Assembly: GCF_000355675.1 (NCBI RefSeq)
Contig: NC_020888.1
Location: 1,878,883 to 1,942,882, forward strand
Direction of reading: 5' to 3'
From: Thalassolituus oleivorans MIL-1
GTDB taxonomy: Bacteria > Pseudomonadota > Gammaproteobacteria > Pseudomonadales > Oceanobacteraceae
DNA: 64,000 nucleotides
The position numbers and the translations under genes are program-made. Shown one piece after another: positions 27,308-39,485 of the stretch; positions within the stretch are counted from its first letter, which is position 1, and every line of letters starts with the position of its first letter. The notes under the pieces are model-generated. The model had not been told where the DNA came from. It ran no database searches and worked only from the letters and a program-made list of their open reading frames with translations.

Positions 27308-27340
27308 TAAAAAAAGCCAGCATTGCTGCTGGCTTCTTAA
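27308..27340 (-). terminator. Terminator of tRNA-Ser
   Basis: AAGCCAGCA (27314-27322) pairs with TGCTGGCTT (27327-27335). On the minus strand it is followed by T-rich sequence and lies 12 bases past the tRNA 3' end. Confidence 0.85.
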
Positions 27341-27346
27341 AATAAG

Positions 27347-27437
27347 TGGCGGAGGGATAGGGATTTGAACCCTAGATAGGCTATTAACCTATGCCGGTTT
27401 TCAAGACCGGTGCTTTCAGCCGCTCAGCCATCCCTCC
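27347..27437 (-). tRNA. tRNA-Ser (anticodon TGA)
   Basis: A 91-base class II tRNA with encoded CCA. The acceptor is GGAGGGA, the D-arm is GGCTGAGCGGCTGAAAGC, the anticodon loop CTTGAAAA carries TGA, and there is a long variable arm and a T-loop GGTTCAAATCC. It stands alone and has its own terminator. Confidence 0.97.
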
Positions 27438-27555
27438 GAACCGAGACGTATAATACCCGATATTTATGGACCGTCAATAATTTTTTAACTAAAAATCAAC
27501 GTTTTAGCGAAATTTTTTAAAATACACTTAATGATCCGCCATCTCGCCTTTCTGT

Positions 27556-27584
27556 TTGGTTTTACCTCAAAGTAAACTTATCAT
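27556..27584 (+). promoter_or_regulatory. Candidate sigma70 promoter of tusDCBE
   Basis: TTGGTT (27556-27561) and TATCAT (27579-27584) are separated by 17 bases, ending 27 bases before the tusD ATG. Spacing and position are good; the match was made by eye. Confidence 0.4.
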
Positions 27585-27611
27585 TGTCGGTGACTTAGAC
27601 TAGGCACACAT

Positions 27612-28001
27612 ATGGCAACCTTTACACTGCTTGTTACATCAAGTCCAAACTCTACAGACCTACACCTAGCAGCGACTGAATTTGCAAATGCAGCTGTCAA
27701 GGATGGTCACATCATACGGCGAGTGTTCTTTTATGGTGACGGTGTTTATGCAGGGCTAGCCTCCCAGCAACCGCCGCAGGGGCAAGAATCTGCATTACAC
27801 CTCTGGCGGCAATTGAAAGAAGATTTAGACACTCCACTTCAGGCATGCATTGCCAATTCATTGCGTCGAGGAGTTACAGATTGCCGTGAAGCGAAACGAT
27901 ACAACCTCGGTGAAGCGACGCTAGCGGATTGCTTCGAGTTGTGCGGATTGGGCGAGATGGCGGAAGCTCTGAATGATAGCGACCGAGTAATTCAATTTTA
28001 A
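27612..28001 (+). CDS. tusD: Sulfurtransferase complex subunit TusD
   Basis: TusD receives persulfide sulfur from TusA within the TusBCD complex, a relay that ends at MnmA for 2-thiolation of tRNA wobble uridine. The 129-residue protein has the DsrE/F-like fold with FYGDGVY near residue 40 and the conserved cysteine in LQACIANSLRRGV (Cys79). It is the first gene of tusD-C-B-E. TusA is not in the window; MnmA is encoded at 48.1 kb. Confidence 0.95.
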   Translation: MATFTLLVTSSPNSTDLHLAATEFANAAVKDGHIIRRVFFYGDGVYAGLASQQPPQGQESALHLWRQLKEDLDTPLQACIANSLRRGVTDCREAKRYNLGEATLADCFELCGLGEMAEALNDSDRVIQF

Positions 28002-28017
28002 ACAGAAGCCGACACCT

Positions 28018-28365
28018 GTGAAAAAGCTCCTAATTACCATTAATACCGCCCCTACTCCCGATACCGAAACATTGGAGTTTGTATTGGCGATGCTCGCATT
28101 CGATCACGAAGTTCGCCTGACGTTTATCGGTGATGGAATCTTTTGGCTGATAACTAATCAGCAAGCCCGAAAACCAGCAGGAAAATCTCCGCAAAAGTTA
28201 ATAGCTGCACTAGAGATGTACGGCTGTGAGCATATAACCTACTTCGAAAATCAGTTAACAGCGCGCGGATTGGCAACAACCAACATCAACCAATCGGCCA
28301 CATCTCTCTCAGAAGAAGCGTACGCCAGTTGGCAAGCGGACGCAGACCACTGCATGGTGCTTTAA
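28018..28365 (+). CDS. tusC: Sulfurtransferase complex subunit TusC
   Basis: TusC is a structural DsrF-like subunit of the TusBCD hexamer. The 115-residue protein begins at a GTG and shows the family pattern of a hydrophobic strand followed by LAFDHEVRLTFIGDGIFWL. It lies 16 bases after tusD, and its stop shares one base with the tusB start (TAATG). Confidence 0.93.
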   Translation: MKKLLITINTAPTPDTETLEFVLAMLAFDHEVRLTFIGDGIFWLITNQQARKPAGKSPQKLIAALEMYGCEHITYFENQLTARGLATTNINQSATSLSEEAYASWQADADHCMVL

Positions 28366-28643
28366 TGATTCTCCATCAAATCCTATCCGGCAAAACACAA
28401 ACATTAACAGACCTAAGCACTGTCATTAACCCGCATGACGGCCTAATGCTGATCGGTGACGGCTGCTATCAAATTAGCAATCGGAAACTCACTGCGATGA
28501 CGTCGAATATTTTTGCTCGAACACAAGATGTGGACTGCAGGGGTTTAGCGAATCTAGCGCAAGAAATTGACCTAAAACTCATTAACGACGCAGAATGGGT
28601 TGGCCTAACATTGCGATTCAACAAGGTTGTTAGCTGGAAATGA
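28365..28643 (+). CDS. tusB: Sulfurtransferase complex subunit TusB
   Basis: TusB is the smallest subunit of the TusBCD complex. The start is the ATG at 28365, overlapping the tusC stop by one base; an in-frame extension to 28329 lies inside tusC and is not expected. The 92-residue protein MILHQILSG... has the DsrH-like segment DGLMLIGDGCYQIS. It overlaps tusE by 4 bases. Confidence 0.92.
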   Translation: MILHQILSGKTQTLTDLSTVINPHDGLMLIGDGCYQISNRKLTAMTSNIFARTQDVDCRGLANLAQEIDLKLINDAEWVGLTLRFNKVVSWK

Positions 28644-28951
28644 CATTTAGTACCGATAATGACGGCTTTTTATTAAATCTCGCCGATTGGAATGCTGATG
28701 TCGCTCAGAGCATTGCCTCCAACGAAGGTATCGAACTGAGCAATGCGCACTGGGAGGTTCTACATGCACTGCGTGAATTTCATGCTAAGTACGATCTATC
28801 GCCTGCAATGCGCCCATTAACTCGTCATTTAAAAGAATCACTGGGTCCAGAAAAAAGCACGAGCATATACCTGTTGAAATTATTTCCTGGCAGTCCAGCA
28901 AAAATCGCCGCCAAAATCGCGGGCCTACCCAGACCGGAGAACTGCCTTTGA
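28640..28951 (+). CDS. tusE: Sulfur carrier protein TusE (DsrC family)
   Basis: TusE takes sulfur from TusD and delivers it to MnmA. The 103-residue protein shows the DsrC-fold segment WNADVAQSIA and the typical C-terminus GLPRPENCL with the active cysteine next to last (Cys102). The second upstream Cys found in dissimilatory DsrC proteins is absent, consistent with a tRNA-thiolation role. It overlaps tusB and the next gene by 4 bases each. Confidence 0.95.
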   Translation: MTFSTDNDGFLLNLADWNADVAQSIASNEGIELSNAHWEVLHALREFHAKYDLSPAMRPLTRHLKESLGPEKSTSIYLLKLFPGSPAKIAAKIAGLPRPENCL

Positions 28952-29913
28952 ACAACCACCCTCTCGCTGACTATGTTCGCATATTGGCACGTGGAAAAAA
29001 TGCTAGTCGCAACATGACTCAAGACGAAGCTAAATTCACGCTCGCGCAAATGCTTGAAGGCAATTATCACCCTGAGCAGTTAGGCGCGATATTTATGCTT
29101 CTACGAGTTTTGGAAGAAACACCCGAGGAAATAGCCGGATTTTCTGCCGCAGCAAATCACTACTGGCCTGCAGGCTCGGATGAATTTGATTTGGTCTGGG
29201 CTAGCTATGCAGGAAAGCGACGCCAACCCTTTTGGTGGATGCTATCTGCATTGCTTCTTAGTCAAATGGGTTATCGCATTCTCGTGCATGGCACACTGTC
29301 TCACACCCCAGGGCGTAAATACGCTCATGAAGTGTTTAAAGAACTAGGCTTACCTATCGTTAGCGAAGACAACAGCGCAATCAAAACAGAATCATTAGTG
29401 TACCTGCCCTGCGCTCAAATCAATGAGCGCCTGCAGCAATGGCTATCACTGAAAAGTATTTTGGGCGTTCGCTCCCCAATAAATACCGTTATGAAAACAA
29501 TTTCACCAAACGGAGTACCGTCAGTTCAGGGGGTTTTCCACCCCAACTATCGAGCAATACATACAGAGGCAGCCAAGCTTAACCATGAACTCGCGTTGGT
29601 CATAAAGGGTGAAGGCGGAGAGTTCGAGGTCAATCCAGAACGTAAGTGTATAGCCGATTTCCGATTTGCCGACAGCAGCGGGCAAATCGAAATTGCAAAT
29701 ACTCAAAGCCACTTTGCTGACAAACCCGAGAATACCGACACATCGGCCCTAATATCGTTTTGGCGCGGCGAGACAGGCAGCATTTATGGTGAAACCGCTG
29801 TACTCAATACCGCAGCGCTCGCTCTTTGCCTAATTCGCCAAAATGATGATTTTGGGCAAGCATTAGACGATTGCACCAAGGCTTGGTCAGGGCGTGATTG
29901 CACAATAATCTAG
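28948..29913 (+). CDS. ybiB: TrpD2/YbiB-type anthranilate phosphoribosyltransferase-like protein
   Basis: The 321-residue protein belongs to the glycosyltransferase family that includes TrpD, but it looks like the YbiB/TrpD2 branch. YbiB of E. coli has been described as a nucleic-acid-binding protein without anthranilate transferase activity. The N-terminal helical domain (ILARGKNASRNMTQDEAKF) and the central HGTLSHTPGRKYAHEVFKEL segment support this, and the strict GTGGD PRPP motif of true TrpD is absent. The start is a TTG (28948) overlapping the tusE stop, with GGAG eight bases upstream. Co-transcription with tusE is likely. Confidence 0.85.
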   Translation: MNNHPLADYVRILARGKNASRNMTQDEAKFTLAQMLEGNYHPEQLGAIFMLLRVLEETPEEIAGFSAAANHYWPAGSDEFDLVWASYAGKRRQPFWWMLSALLLSQMGYRILVHGTLSHTPGRKYAHEVFKELGLPIVSEDNSAIKTESLVYLPCAQINERLQQWLSLKSILGVRSPINTVMKTISPNGVPSVQGVFHPNYRAIHTEAAKLNHELALVIKGEGGEFEVNPERKCIADFRFADSSGQIEIANTQSHFADKPENTDTSALISFWRGETGSIYGETAVLNTAALALCLIRQNDDFGQALDDCTKAWSGRDCTII

Positions 29914-29939
29914 CTGATTTATTTCTACCAATAGAAACA

Positions 29940-29965
29940 AAAAAAGCCCCTCAAGGGGCTTTTTT
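29940..29965. terminator. Bidirectional terminator between ybiB and the chemoreceptor gene
   Basis: AAAAAGCCCC (29941-29950) pairs with GGGGCTTTTT (29955-29964) around a TCAA loop. It sits between two convergent stop codons and has A/T tracts on both sides. Confidence 0.9.
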
Positions 29966-29980
29966 ACTCAGAGAACAAAC

Positions 29981-31600
29981 TCACACTTTGAACTGATCAG
30001 TCACGGTTTGGAGAGTTCTAGATATATCTGTCAGGGCCTTACTAGCAGCCTCAACCTTCTGCATACTCGCCATCGCAATCTCCGATGTCTCGCGAATACC
30101 GACAACGTTTTCTTTAATACTGTAGGCGGCTTTCTCTTGACGATCAGTTGCCGCAGCAATTTGATTATTCATCGCTGTAATTGATTCAACTTTCTCGGTA
30201 ATCGCTTGCAGACTCTCATCCGTTTTCGCGGCCTGATTGACACTGGTTTGCGCGCGCTCCTTGCTAGAACTCATGACATCCACAGCAGATCGTGCCGCTG
30301 CCTGAAGTTGCTCTATAACAGTTTGAATTTCTTGAGTTGAATCTTGGGTTCGTGAAGCTAACGTGCGAACTTCATCCGCCACAACTGCGAAGCCTCGACC
30401 TTGCTCACCTGCTCGTGCAGCTTCGATGGCAGCATTAAGAGCAAGTAAGTTAGTCTGTTCCGCAATGCCTTTAATAACATCAAGAATACTACCAACATTA
30501 GCAGTGTCAGACTCTAACTGGCGAATCACTTCACTGGCACGCTCAACCTCACCGGCCAAGCTATTAATACTTTTCACTGTTTCATTAACGATAGCACGGC
30601 CTTGCTTTGCAGTACTGTCAGCCTCTTGCGCGGCCTTAGCTGCTGAGCTCGCATTAAGCGATACCGCTTTCACACTGCCTACCATTTCTTCAACAACCCC
30701 AGATACCTGCTCGGCCGCTAGACTTTGGCGTTCTGTAATCTGAGACGTTTCATTAGTAAGACTGCCGAGGTCCGCTGATACAGAAGCCAATGGGCGAGTG
30801 GAGCGAACCACCTCACCAATGCTACGGTGCAATTTATCGACAAACTGATTAAACCAATCAACCACATCGCCAATTTCATCTTGAGACGTTTTCTCAATAC
30901 GACGGGTTAAATCCCCCTCTCCTGACGCTATATCTTTCAGCGAATGCAATAAACCTACAACAGCCGTACGAATCGAGCGACTGGTACTCCACGCAACAGC
31001 AATCAGAATGATAAGGGTAACGACGGTAACCAATACCCCTAAGGTTAAAGCTTGCTGGGCTGACTGGTTCGATGACGTAACAATATCGTTAAAAGCGTTG
31101 ACGCTAGTTTCACTGTAATTTTGCAGGCTAGCTCGGGAAGCTTCTAAGGCAAGATTCATTGTTTCTACCGCTCCCGCCATTCCGGCCGGAGCCAAGGTTC
31201 CGGTGATCATGCCTTCGGATAGCGCCAGCGCAGACTTGAAGTAGCGATTAAAACCCTCCTTGCTAGCTGAAATTTGGGACTCGCTGTCAGGCCACAGCTT
31301 CGATAAGGTCGCAAACCCCACATTCATTTCTTCCTGAAGCCGAGTTGCTGCCTTTATAAAATCTTCTTCACCTGTGGTAACTGCCGTTGAAAATAACTCT
31401 TCTATGCGAGATAGGCGAACAAGGTTTGAGCGAGACTCTTGAACGACTGGAAAGAATACATTCTGCACCATGCGTAGGCGTTCTGAGTTAGCGCTGTTGA
31501 TATTGCTGTTTACAACCAAGCTTATTATAAAGCCCAAAATTGCTACACCAGCGATCATTTGAATTTTGGCTTTAATGCTCAGTGTGTTCAGGAAATTCAT
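29981..31600 (-). CDS. Methyl-accepting chemotaxis protein
   Basis: This is a transmembrane chemoreceptor that signals through CheW/CheA. The 539-residue protein has a first transmembrane helix (about residues 12-30), a periplasmic helical sensor domain (about 31-187), a second helix ([20 protein letters not shown], about 188-207), a HAMP domain and a long coiled-coil cytoplasmic domain. The highly conserved hairpin tip includes [20 protein letters not shown] and [15 protein letters not shown]. No C-terminal CheR-docking pentapeptide is seen. The ligand cannot be predicted. It stands alone with no chemotaxis neighbours. Confidence 0.95.
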   Translation of the reverse strand: MNFLNTLSIKAKIQMIAGVAILGFIISLVVNSNINSANSERLRMVQNVFFPVVQESRSNLVRLSRIEELFSTAVTTGEEDFIKAATRLQEEMNVGFATLSKLWPDSESQISASKEGFNRYFKSALALSEGMITGTLAPAGMAGAVETMNLALEASRASLQNYSETSVNAFNDIVTSSNQSAQQALTLGVLVTVVTLIILIAVAWSTSRSIRTAVVGLLHSLKDIASGEGDLTRRIEKTSQDEIGDVVDWFNQFVDKLHRSIGEVVRSTRPLASVSADLGSLTNETSQITERQSLAAEQVSGVVEEMVGSVKAVSLNASSAAKAAQEADSTAKQGRAIVNETVKSINSLAGEVERASEVIRQLESDTANVGSILDVIKGIAEQTNLLALNAAIEAARAGEQGRGFAVVADEVRTLASRTQDSTQEIQTVIEQLQAAARSAVDVMSSSKERAQTSVNQAAKTDESLQAITEKVESITAMNNQIAAATDRQEKAAYSIKENVVGIRETSEIAMASMQKVEAASKALTDISRTLQTVTDQFKV

Positions 31601-31698
31601 GCTTAGCCCGACCCTAATTTATCTAGTTAAGGTTAAGCATAGTCGAATTTTCCCAAAGCAAACGGTTGCTTATATCAAAAAGCTTCTTGCGGCCTGAG

Positions 31699-33069
31699 TT
31701 AGCGCCACTTCAACGTTTCATGTAGCGCGACCACAGAACCTACAATGGTAAGTGTTGGCGCTTGAATATCGTGAGTTTCGATATAACTGGGCATCGTTTC
31801 CAATGTGGCAACATGCACCTTTTGGTCAGGCAACGTACCTTTTTCTACCAAAGCGATCGGTGTTGCTGCTGGCATGTTGTGGGCAATTAACTGCTGGCAA
31901 ATATGCGGCAATCCAGCCAATCCCATGTAAATCACAAGTGTTTGCGATGGATGTATCAATTCTCCCCACGGTAAGTCACAAGTGCCATTTTTTAGGTGCC
32001 CAGTCACAAAGCGCACACTCTGCGCATGATCGCGATGCGTTAGTGGAATACCAGCGTATGCAGAACAGCCACTCGCAGCCGTTATTCCCGGTACCACTTG
32101 AAACGGAACGCCGGCGGCCGCAAGCTCTTCTATTTCTTCGCCGCCGCGGCCAAATATAAACGGATCCCCTCCCTTAAGACGAAGAACTCGCTTCCCTTTT
32201 TTTGCTTCCTGCACCAGTAATTGATTAATACCATCTTGTGGCACTGAATGGTCGCTTCGAGCCTTGCCTACGTAAAAGCGCTCTGCATCCGGACTAAGGA
32301 ATTCCATAATTGCAGGGTTAACCAAGCGATCATAAAACACAACATCAGCGGATTGAATTAAACGCAGAGCACGAAAAGTTAAAAGGTCTGGATCTCCAGG
32401 GCCCGCCCCTACAAGAAAGGCTTCACCGCGCGACGGATGCTCACCAGCCAATAAAGCCTGCGTAATTTCGTCGGCCTTCGTTTCTTGTTTAGCGAGAATT
32501 AAATCGGGCGCTTGGCTTTGCATCCATCGCCGCCAGAAGCTAGGTCGTTTTGTCGCTTCGACCACCGACTTCACTTGCGCTCGCAATGATTCGACCACGT
32601 TTGCTAGGTGGCCATACTGCTGAGGTAAAAAGGCTTCTAAACGTTGCTTTATATGGCGAGTTAAGGCTGGTGAGGCACCGCTACTAGAAACGCTAATAAG
32701 TAGCGGCGAACGATCAACGACGGCAGGAAAGATAAAGTCATTGTCTTCTTGGTCGTCAACCCGGCAAATTAACGCACCTAACTGCTTAGCCAAATCAGCC
32801 TGAGCTTTGTTCACTTCCGCATCATCCGTCGCAAGAACAACAAATGCACCAGAGGAATAAGCCTGATCAAAACCGACTTTTTCGAGGTTGAGAGTAATTG
32901 CACCACTATCTGCCAAGGCTTGCACCTCGGCAGATACCTGAGGAGAAATCACCCTAGGGTGACAACCCGCTTTTACCAGCGTTTGAATTTTTCGCGTTGC
33001 TACTGCTCCGCCACCAATTACTACAAACTGGCGGCGATCAGCGCGCAATACCAGTGGTAACGTCATCAT
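31699..33069 (-). CDS. cysG: Siroheme synthase CysG
   Basis: CysG is a trifunctional enzyme that makes siroheme from uroporphyrinogen III. The N-terminal half has precorrin-2 dehydrogenase/sirohydrochlorin ferrochelatase activity; the C-terminal half is the SAM-dependent methyltransferase. The 456-residue protein shows the NAD motif VVIGGGAVATRK, SVSSSGASPALTRHIK, and the methyltransferase signature LVGAGPGDPDLLTFRALR with GGDPFIFGRGGEE. Siroheme serves sulfite and nitrite reductases. The gene lies 42 bases downstream of serS and is the last gene of the ftsK-lolA-rarA-crcB-serS-cysG run. Either of two adjacent Met codons could be the start. Confidence 0.96.
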   Translation of the reverse strand: MMTLPLVLRADRRQFVVIGGGAVATRKIQTLVKAGCHPRVISPQVSAEVQALADSGAITLNLEKVGFDQAYSSGAFVVLATDDAEVNKAQADLAKQLGALICRVDDQEDNDFIFPAVVDRSPLLISVSSSGASPALTRHIKQRLEAFLPQQYGHLANVVESLRAQVKSVVEATKRPSFWRRWMQSQAPDLILAKQETKADEITQALLAGEHPSRGEAFLVGAGPGDPDLLTFRALRLIQSADVVFYDRLVNPAIMEFLSPDAERFYVGKARSDHSVPQDGINQLLVQEAKKGKRVLRLKGGDPFIFGRGGEEIEELAAAGVPFQVVPGITAASGCSAYAGIPLTHRDHAQSVRFVTGHLKNGTCDLPWGELIHPSQTLVIYMGLAGLPHICQQLIAHNMPAATPIALVEKGTLPDQKVHVATLETMPSYIETHDIQAPTLTIVGSVVALHETLKWR

Positions 33070-33111
33070 AACTGTCGCGCCCTACTTAAAACTCAAACCT
33101 AAATTCAACAA

Positions 33112-34791
<1,680 letters not shown>

Positions 34792-34795
<4 letters not shown>

Positions 34796-36111
34796 GTGTC
34801 TTCCTTCTGCTGATAACGTTTATTAACGCTGATTTTATTGAGATGTCTTAAGTGTTCTAGCTTCTGCCCTATTTTTTGCTCCAGCCCTCGCGGCACTGGT
34901 TGATAAAACTGCTGCTCAGCAAGCTCTTCAGGCAAGTATGCTTCACCCGCAGCAAAGGCATCCGGCTCATCATGGGCATAACGGTATTCAGCACCATAAT
35001 CGAGTGATTTCATTAGCTTTGTCGGCGCATTACGCAAATGCAATGGAACCTCATACCCCGGCGACTCCCTGATAAGCCGCCGCATTTGGTTATAGGCGCT
35101 GTACACTGCGTTGCTTTTTGGCGCGCAGGCCAAATACACGACAGCCTGGGCCAACGCTAACTCGCCTTCAGGGCTACCCAGCCGCTCTTGCGCCATCCAT
35201 GCATCATTGCAGAGTGTTAGCGCGCGCGGATCCGCATTACCAATATCTTCACTGGCCATACGCACAACACGACGAGCCACGTAAAGCGGATCGCACCCCC
35301 CATCCAGCATTCGACATAGCCAATACAGAGCACCATCCGGATCGGACCCGCGGACAGACTTATGCAAGGCTGAAATCTGGTCGTAAAACGCTTCGCCGCC
35401 TTTATCGAAGCGACGTAGGCTGGTCACCAATACCGCTGCTGCATCTTCTTTTGAAAGATTGGTATTGCCGTTGAGCTGCAATGCTTGCTCGACCAAGTTG
35501 ATGGCGCGACGTGCATCGCCATCCGCAGCTTGGGCAATATATTCAACAGCAGCCTCATCACCACTCACGTCGCAAAAACCCAGTGCGCGGAGCACCACTT
35601 GCTCGATTTCCGCTTGCTGCAAACTTTTGAGCACGTAAACCTGAGCACGCGACAGTAAAGCGTTATTTAACTCGAAAGAGGGGTTCTCTGTCGTCGCCCC
35701 GACAAAAACAAAGGTGCCATCTTCGACATATGGCAAAAAAGCATCTTGCTGCGACTTATTAAAACGATGAACTTCGTCGATAAACAACAAGGTTTTACGA
35801 CCGCGAGCACGAACCTGCTTGGCACGCTCTACCGCTTCACGTATTTCTTTTACGCCCGACATGACCGCACTAATAGCGAGAAACTGGGCATCGACGTAAT
35901 GCGCAATAAGACGCGCCAAGGTGGTCTTACCAACACCCGGAGGGCCCCAGAAAATCACCGAATGTATTTGCCCAGAATCCAAAGCACGACGCAATGGCGT
36001 ACCTTGGCCAACCACATGTTGCTGGCCAATATATTCATCAAGGGTGTTAGGACGAAGGCGCGACGCTAGCGGTTCGTAAGGCGCACCTTCAGAGAATAGA
36101 TCAGAAGCCAT
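34792..36111 (-). CDS. rarA: Replication-associated recombination protein RarA (MgsA)
   Basis: RarA is an AAA+ clamp-loader-like ATPase acting at stalled replication forks. The 439-residue protein has the N-terminal RLRPNTLDEYIGQQH box, Walker A (GPPGVGKTTLA), Walker B (LLFIDEVHRF), sensor 1 (GATTENPSFELN) and the C-terminal MgsA domain. It overlaps lolA upstream by 11 bases and crcB downstream by 4. The ftsK-lolA-rarA-serS order is conserved in gammaproteobacteria. Confidence 0.96.
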
Positions 36112-36748
36112 GGCGTCCGTCGATCACATCCACGCCTTCAGGCACATCAAATACGAATGTCATAGAATCCAAAGCCTGATTGACGCGTTGTTTGCTGAAT
36201 TCAATCAGGGTGGTTTGCCCCGCGGCATCAAAGATGCGCATGGTCTGTAAAGTATTGGCCTTATAGTCAAACTCTAGGGCCACAAACAACTGGCTTTTAT
36301 CATTTGGCGTGAGGCGATAGCGCTCAAGCTTGTCGGAATCGAGACGTTCAACACTATAATTTTGAGCAATTTCAGCGACGTTACCACTCAGCAGTAATGC
36401 AGGCGTTTCCTGTAGTCGTTGGTCTAAGTTGCGAATGGTTACTTGTTCTAAGTCCATATCATATATCCAGACCAACTCACCGTCAGATACCACGAGTTGC
36501 TCGTACGGTGGATTTGTCTGCCAGCGCATTTTACCGGGGCGAGCAACAATTAACTGCCCAGTAATTGTTTGCATTTCTTGCCCTTGCGCATCGACCGTTG
36601 ATTGTTCGAATTGAGCATCAATACTAGTGACGCTTTGCAAACGCTGCAGAAAGTCATCAAGCGGCGTTGCGGCCAAAACCGTTTGAGCCATTGCGAATGT
36701 AGCGGTTAAGAACAAAGCTTTAAAACCAGCGGTGAATATAGACTTCAT
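36101..36748 (-). CDS. lolA: Outer-membrane lipoprotein carrier protein LolA
   Basis: LolA shuttles lipoproteins through the periplasm from LolCDE to LolB. The 215-residue precursor has a signal peptide (about residues 1-26, ending TVLA) and a mature domain beginning ATPLDDFLQRLQSVTSIDA, with GKMRWQTNPPYEQLVVSDG typical of the hydrophobic half-barrel. The gene lies between ftsK and rarA, with 35 bases after ftsK. Confidence 0.95.
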   Translation of the reverse strand: MKSIFTAGFKALFLTATFAMAQTVLAATPLDDFLQRLQSVTSIDAQFEQSTVDAQGQEMQTITGQLIVARPGKMRWQTNPPYEQLVVSDGELVWIYDMDLEQVTIRNLDQRLQETPALLLSGNVAEIAQNYSVERLDSDKLERYRLTPNDKSQLFVALEFDYKANTLQTMRIFDAAGQTTLIEFSKQRVNQALDSMTFVFDVPEGVDVIDGRHGF

Positions 36749-36783
36749 ATCAGTGGGATAATCCTTAAATAAAATTCAAAGCA

Positions 36784-39432
36784 TCAATGACCGTTATTAC
36801 CGGCCAAGACTTCGCGCGAACCGTTGTGTGCTGGCGAAGACACTACGCCTGCTGCCTCCATTGTTTCTACCAGACGAGCCGCGCGATTATAGCCAATGCG
36901 TAATTTGCGCTGCACGGATGAGATGGAACACTTTCCAGACTCGATTACAAAAGCAACGGCATGATCATAAAGATCATCTTGCTCCCCGTCTTCGTCACCT
37001 GGAATACCAACCCCTTCTTCCGCTGTTTGTGTGATTTCTTCAATATAATTAGGTTCGCCGCGCAGCTTCCACTCAGCTACCAAACGATGCACTTCGTCAT
37101 CATCAACAAATGCCCCATGCACACGCTCTGGTACGGCGTTACCAGGTGGCATGTAAAGCATGTCACCATGTCCCAGTAATTGCTCTGCACCACCTTGATC
37201 TAAAATCGTACGAGAATCGATTCTTGATGACACCTGGAAGGCTATGCGTGTTGGTACGTTAGCCTTAATTAAACCTGTAATCACATCCACTGACGGGCGC
37301 TGTGTGGCAAGCACTAAGTGGATACCCGCAGCACGCGCCTTTTGCGCAATACGGGCGATCAATTCTTCTACTTTTTTGCCAACCACCATCATCATGTCGG
37401 CAAATTCGTCGATCACAATCACTATGTATGGCAAGGTTTCTAATAACGGTGGCGACGTATGGAATGACTTATCAATTTGCCAAGTTGGATCGGTGAGAGG
37501 TGTACCAGCCTCGATGGCATCTTTAACTTTTTTGTTGAAGCCCGCTAGATTTCGCACCCCCATAGCAGCCATAAGCTGATAGCGTCGCTCCATTTCAGCA
37601 ACCGACCAACGCAAACCTGCTGCGGCTTCCTTCATGTCGGTGATCACGGGCGTGAGCAAATGAGGAATGCCTTCGTAAACCGATAGCTCCAGCATTTTTG
37701 GATCGACTAAGATTAAGCGCAGCTCTTCCGGCGTTGACTTAAACAGCAAACTGGCCAGCATGGCGTTCACGCCAACCGACTTACCGGACCCCGTTGTACC
37801 AGCAACCAACAAGTGCGGCATTTTAGCCAGATCGGTAATAACAGGATTGCCGCCAATGTCGTGACCAAGCGCCAAAGTAAGAGGCGATTTCGATTTATCG
37901 TATTCTTCCGACGCCAAGACCTCCGAAAGTGACACGACCGCACGGTTCTCGTTAGGCACTTCGATCCCCATCACCGACTTACCGGGAATCACTTCGACTA
38001 CGCGCACGCTGATCATGGCCATAGAACGCGCCAAATCTTTTGCCAAGCCGGTAATCTTACTGGCTTTAACACCGGGCGCAGGTTGAATCTCAAAGCGAGT
38101 AATAACTGGACCGGGCGCTACCGCCGTGACTTCAATTTTGACACCAAAGTCCGCCAGCTTCTGCACCAGTAATTTTGACATTTCACGCAGACGCTCCGGA
38201 GAGAATCCTGCTTTTTGATCCGTGCGCGGAGGATCCAACAAAGCTATCGATGGTAGTGGCTCATCCTTTTTAAACAAGCTCCCTTGCAGGTCTCGTTTGG
38301 CGCGATCACTTTGACGAGACTCTCGTTTTTCCAGAGGTTCAATGGGAATATCATCTTCATCGACCACAAGCATTTTAGGCGCTGGCACAAGACCACTAGC
38401 AGACTTGGCACGAGGCTTAGCTGGAGGCGTAATGATTGGAATTGGCTCATCATCCCAAGGCGTTTCATCATTATACTCATCGGATTTTGACGAAGCTCGG
38501 GCTGGAGAACTCACAGGTTGTGACTGTTTTCTTGATACGGTGTTAAATTCAAGATCACTATCATCGGTAGTCGCCCCACCCCAGCTTGGGATTAAGATGT
38601 CATCATCTTCGAATGTATTGTCGCCACGATGAATGCCCCTGCTAAGTGATTCCGTTGCTAATTTTTGCGCCGGTTGTTTTTTTCTTCGAGCAAAAACCGT
38701 GCTTATTTTTGCAAATAAGGAAGGTTTTTCCGAACGTAACAACTCATCAGCTGACGACGTACGATCGATATACTGTGGAACTGCATCTGACATATGTTCG
38801 TCGTCAGTTGAGGATTTTTCGGGTTTGGAAGTTAACTGCGCGATCAATTTAATGCACAACGCCCCCACTCGTTCGAACAAAGCGAGCCACGAAAATTCTA
38901 AGAACAAGACCAAGCCCAGCGCCAGCAAGGCAGTCAAAATGAGCGCCGTACCCAAAAAGCTGAATAGCGGCAAAACAAGTGCTATCAGCACATCACCGAG
39001 AATCCCACCACTACCGGCAGGCAATGCTATCCCCTGCCAAATGCTCATCTCTGCAAGGCCGCACAATGCCATCAGCGATAACAATAACCCACCGGTGCGG
39101 GTTAACCATATTTTACTACCGACACTCGGCGCTTTGCGAAACAACAGCCAAAGCTTAGCCAAGATAAGTGCAGGCACCGCAAAAGCCAAATATCCGAGAA
39201 GGTGGAAAAGTAAATCTGCAAGATAAGCGCCCACCCGCCCGATAGAGTTAGCGGTATTGGCTGCTCCAACAGCGGACCATGCAATGTCCTTTGGATTGTA
39301 CGAAATCAATGATGCGAGCAACAAAACACAACCAAGGGTTAACACCAAGAACCAAATGTCGTGGCGTTTAGCCCAGCCGCTGGTGGCGGCATTTGCGCTA
39401 AGCTGGTCTCTTTCAGAATGATCCTGTGGCAA
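36784..39432 (-). CDS. ftsK: DNA translocase FtsK
   Basis: FtsK anchors at the septum and pumps DNA to complete chromosome segregation at dif. The 882-residue protein has four to five N-terminal membrane helices (about residues 25-190), a charged linker (about 200-400), an alpha domain, the RecA-like motor with Walker A ([12 protein letters not shown]) and [18 protein letters not shown], and a C-terminal winged-helix gamma domain that reads KOPS sites. The linker is much shorter than in E. coli (882 versus about 1,329 residues), as in pseudomonads. The start is a TTG at 39432 with AGGA upstream. It diverges from aat. Confidence 0.96.
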   Translation of the reverse strand: MPQDHSERDQLSANAATSGWAKRHDIWFLVLTLGCVLLLASLISYNPKDIAWSAVGAANTANSIGRVGAYLADLLFHLLGYLAFAVPALILAKLWLLFRKAPSVGSKIWLTRTGGLLLSLMALCGLAEMSIWQGIALPAGSGGILGDVLIALVLPLFSFLGTALILTALLALGLVLFLEFSWLALFERVGALCIKLIAQLTSKPEKSSTDDEHMSDAVPQYIDRTSSADELLRSEKPSLFAKISTVFARRKKQPAQKLATESLSRGIHRGDNTFEDDDILIPSWGGATTDDSDLEFNTVSRKQSQPVSSPARASSKSDEYNDETPWDDEPIPIITPPAKPRAKSASGLVPAPKMLVVDEDDIPIEPLEKRESRQSDRAKRDLQGSLFKKDEPLPSIALLDPPRTDQKAGFSPERLREMSKLLVQKLADFGVKIEVTAVAPGPVITRFEIQPAPGVKASKITGLAKDLARSMAMISVRVVEVIPGKSVMGIEVPNENRAVVSLSEVLASEEYDKSKSPLTLALGHDIGGNPVITDLAKMPHLLVAGTTGSGKSVGVNAMLASLLFKSTPEELRLILVDPKMLELSVYEGIPHLLTPVITDMKEAAAGLRWSVAEMERRYQLMAAMGVRNLAGFNKKVKDAIEAGTPLTDPTWQIDKSFHTSPPLLETLPYIVIVIDEFADMMMVVGKKVEELIARIAQKARAAGIHLVLATQRPSVDVITGLIKANVPTRIAFQVSSRIDSRTILDQGGAEQLLGHGDMLYMPPGNAVPERVHGAFVDDDEVHRLVAEWKLRGEPNYIEEITQTAEEGVGIPGDEDGEQDDLYDHAVAFVIESGKCSISSVQRKLRIGYNRAARLVETMEAAGVVSSPAHNGSREVLAGNNGH

Positions 39433-39485
39433 AATAACTTCCTGATTTCAAACACTTCTTTGTCGAAGTTTATCACGGGTTATCC

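Larger units (their letters stand above)
27032..27346. other. Intergenic region between the deacetylase-family gene and tRNA-Ser (315 bp)
   Basis: The region holds a small inverted repeat (AGCTCA at 27098-27103, TGAGCT at 27112-27117), one plausible small membrane-protein reading frame and the terminator of tRNA-Ser; the latter two are listed separately. No annotated-size gene is present on either strand. Confidence 0.7.
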
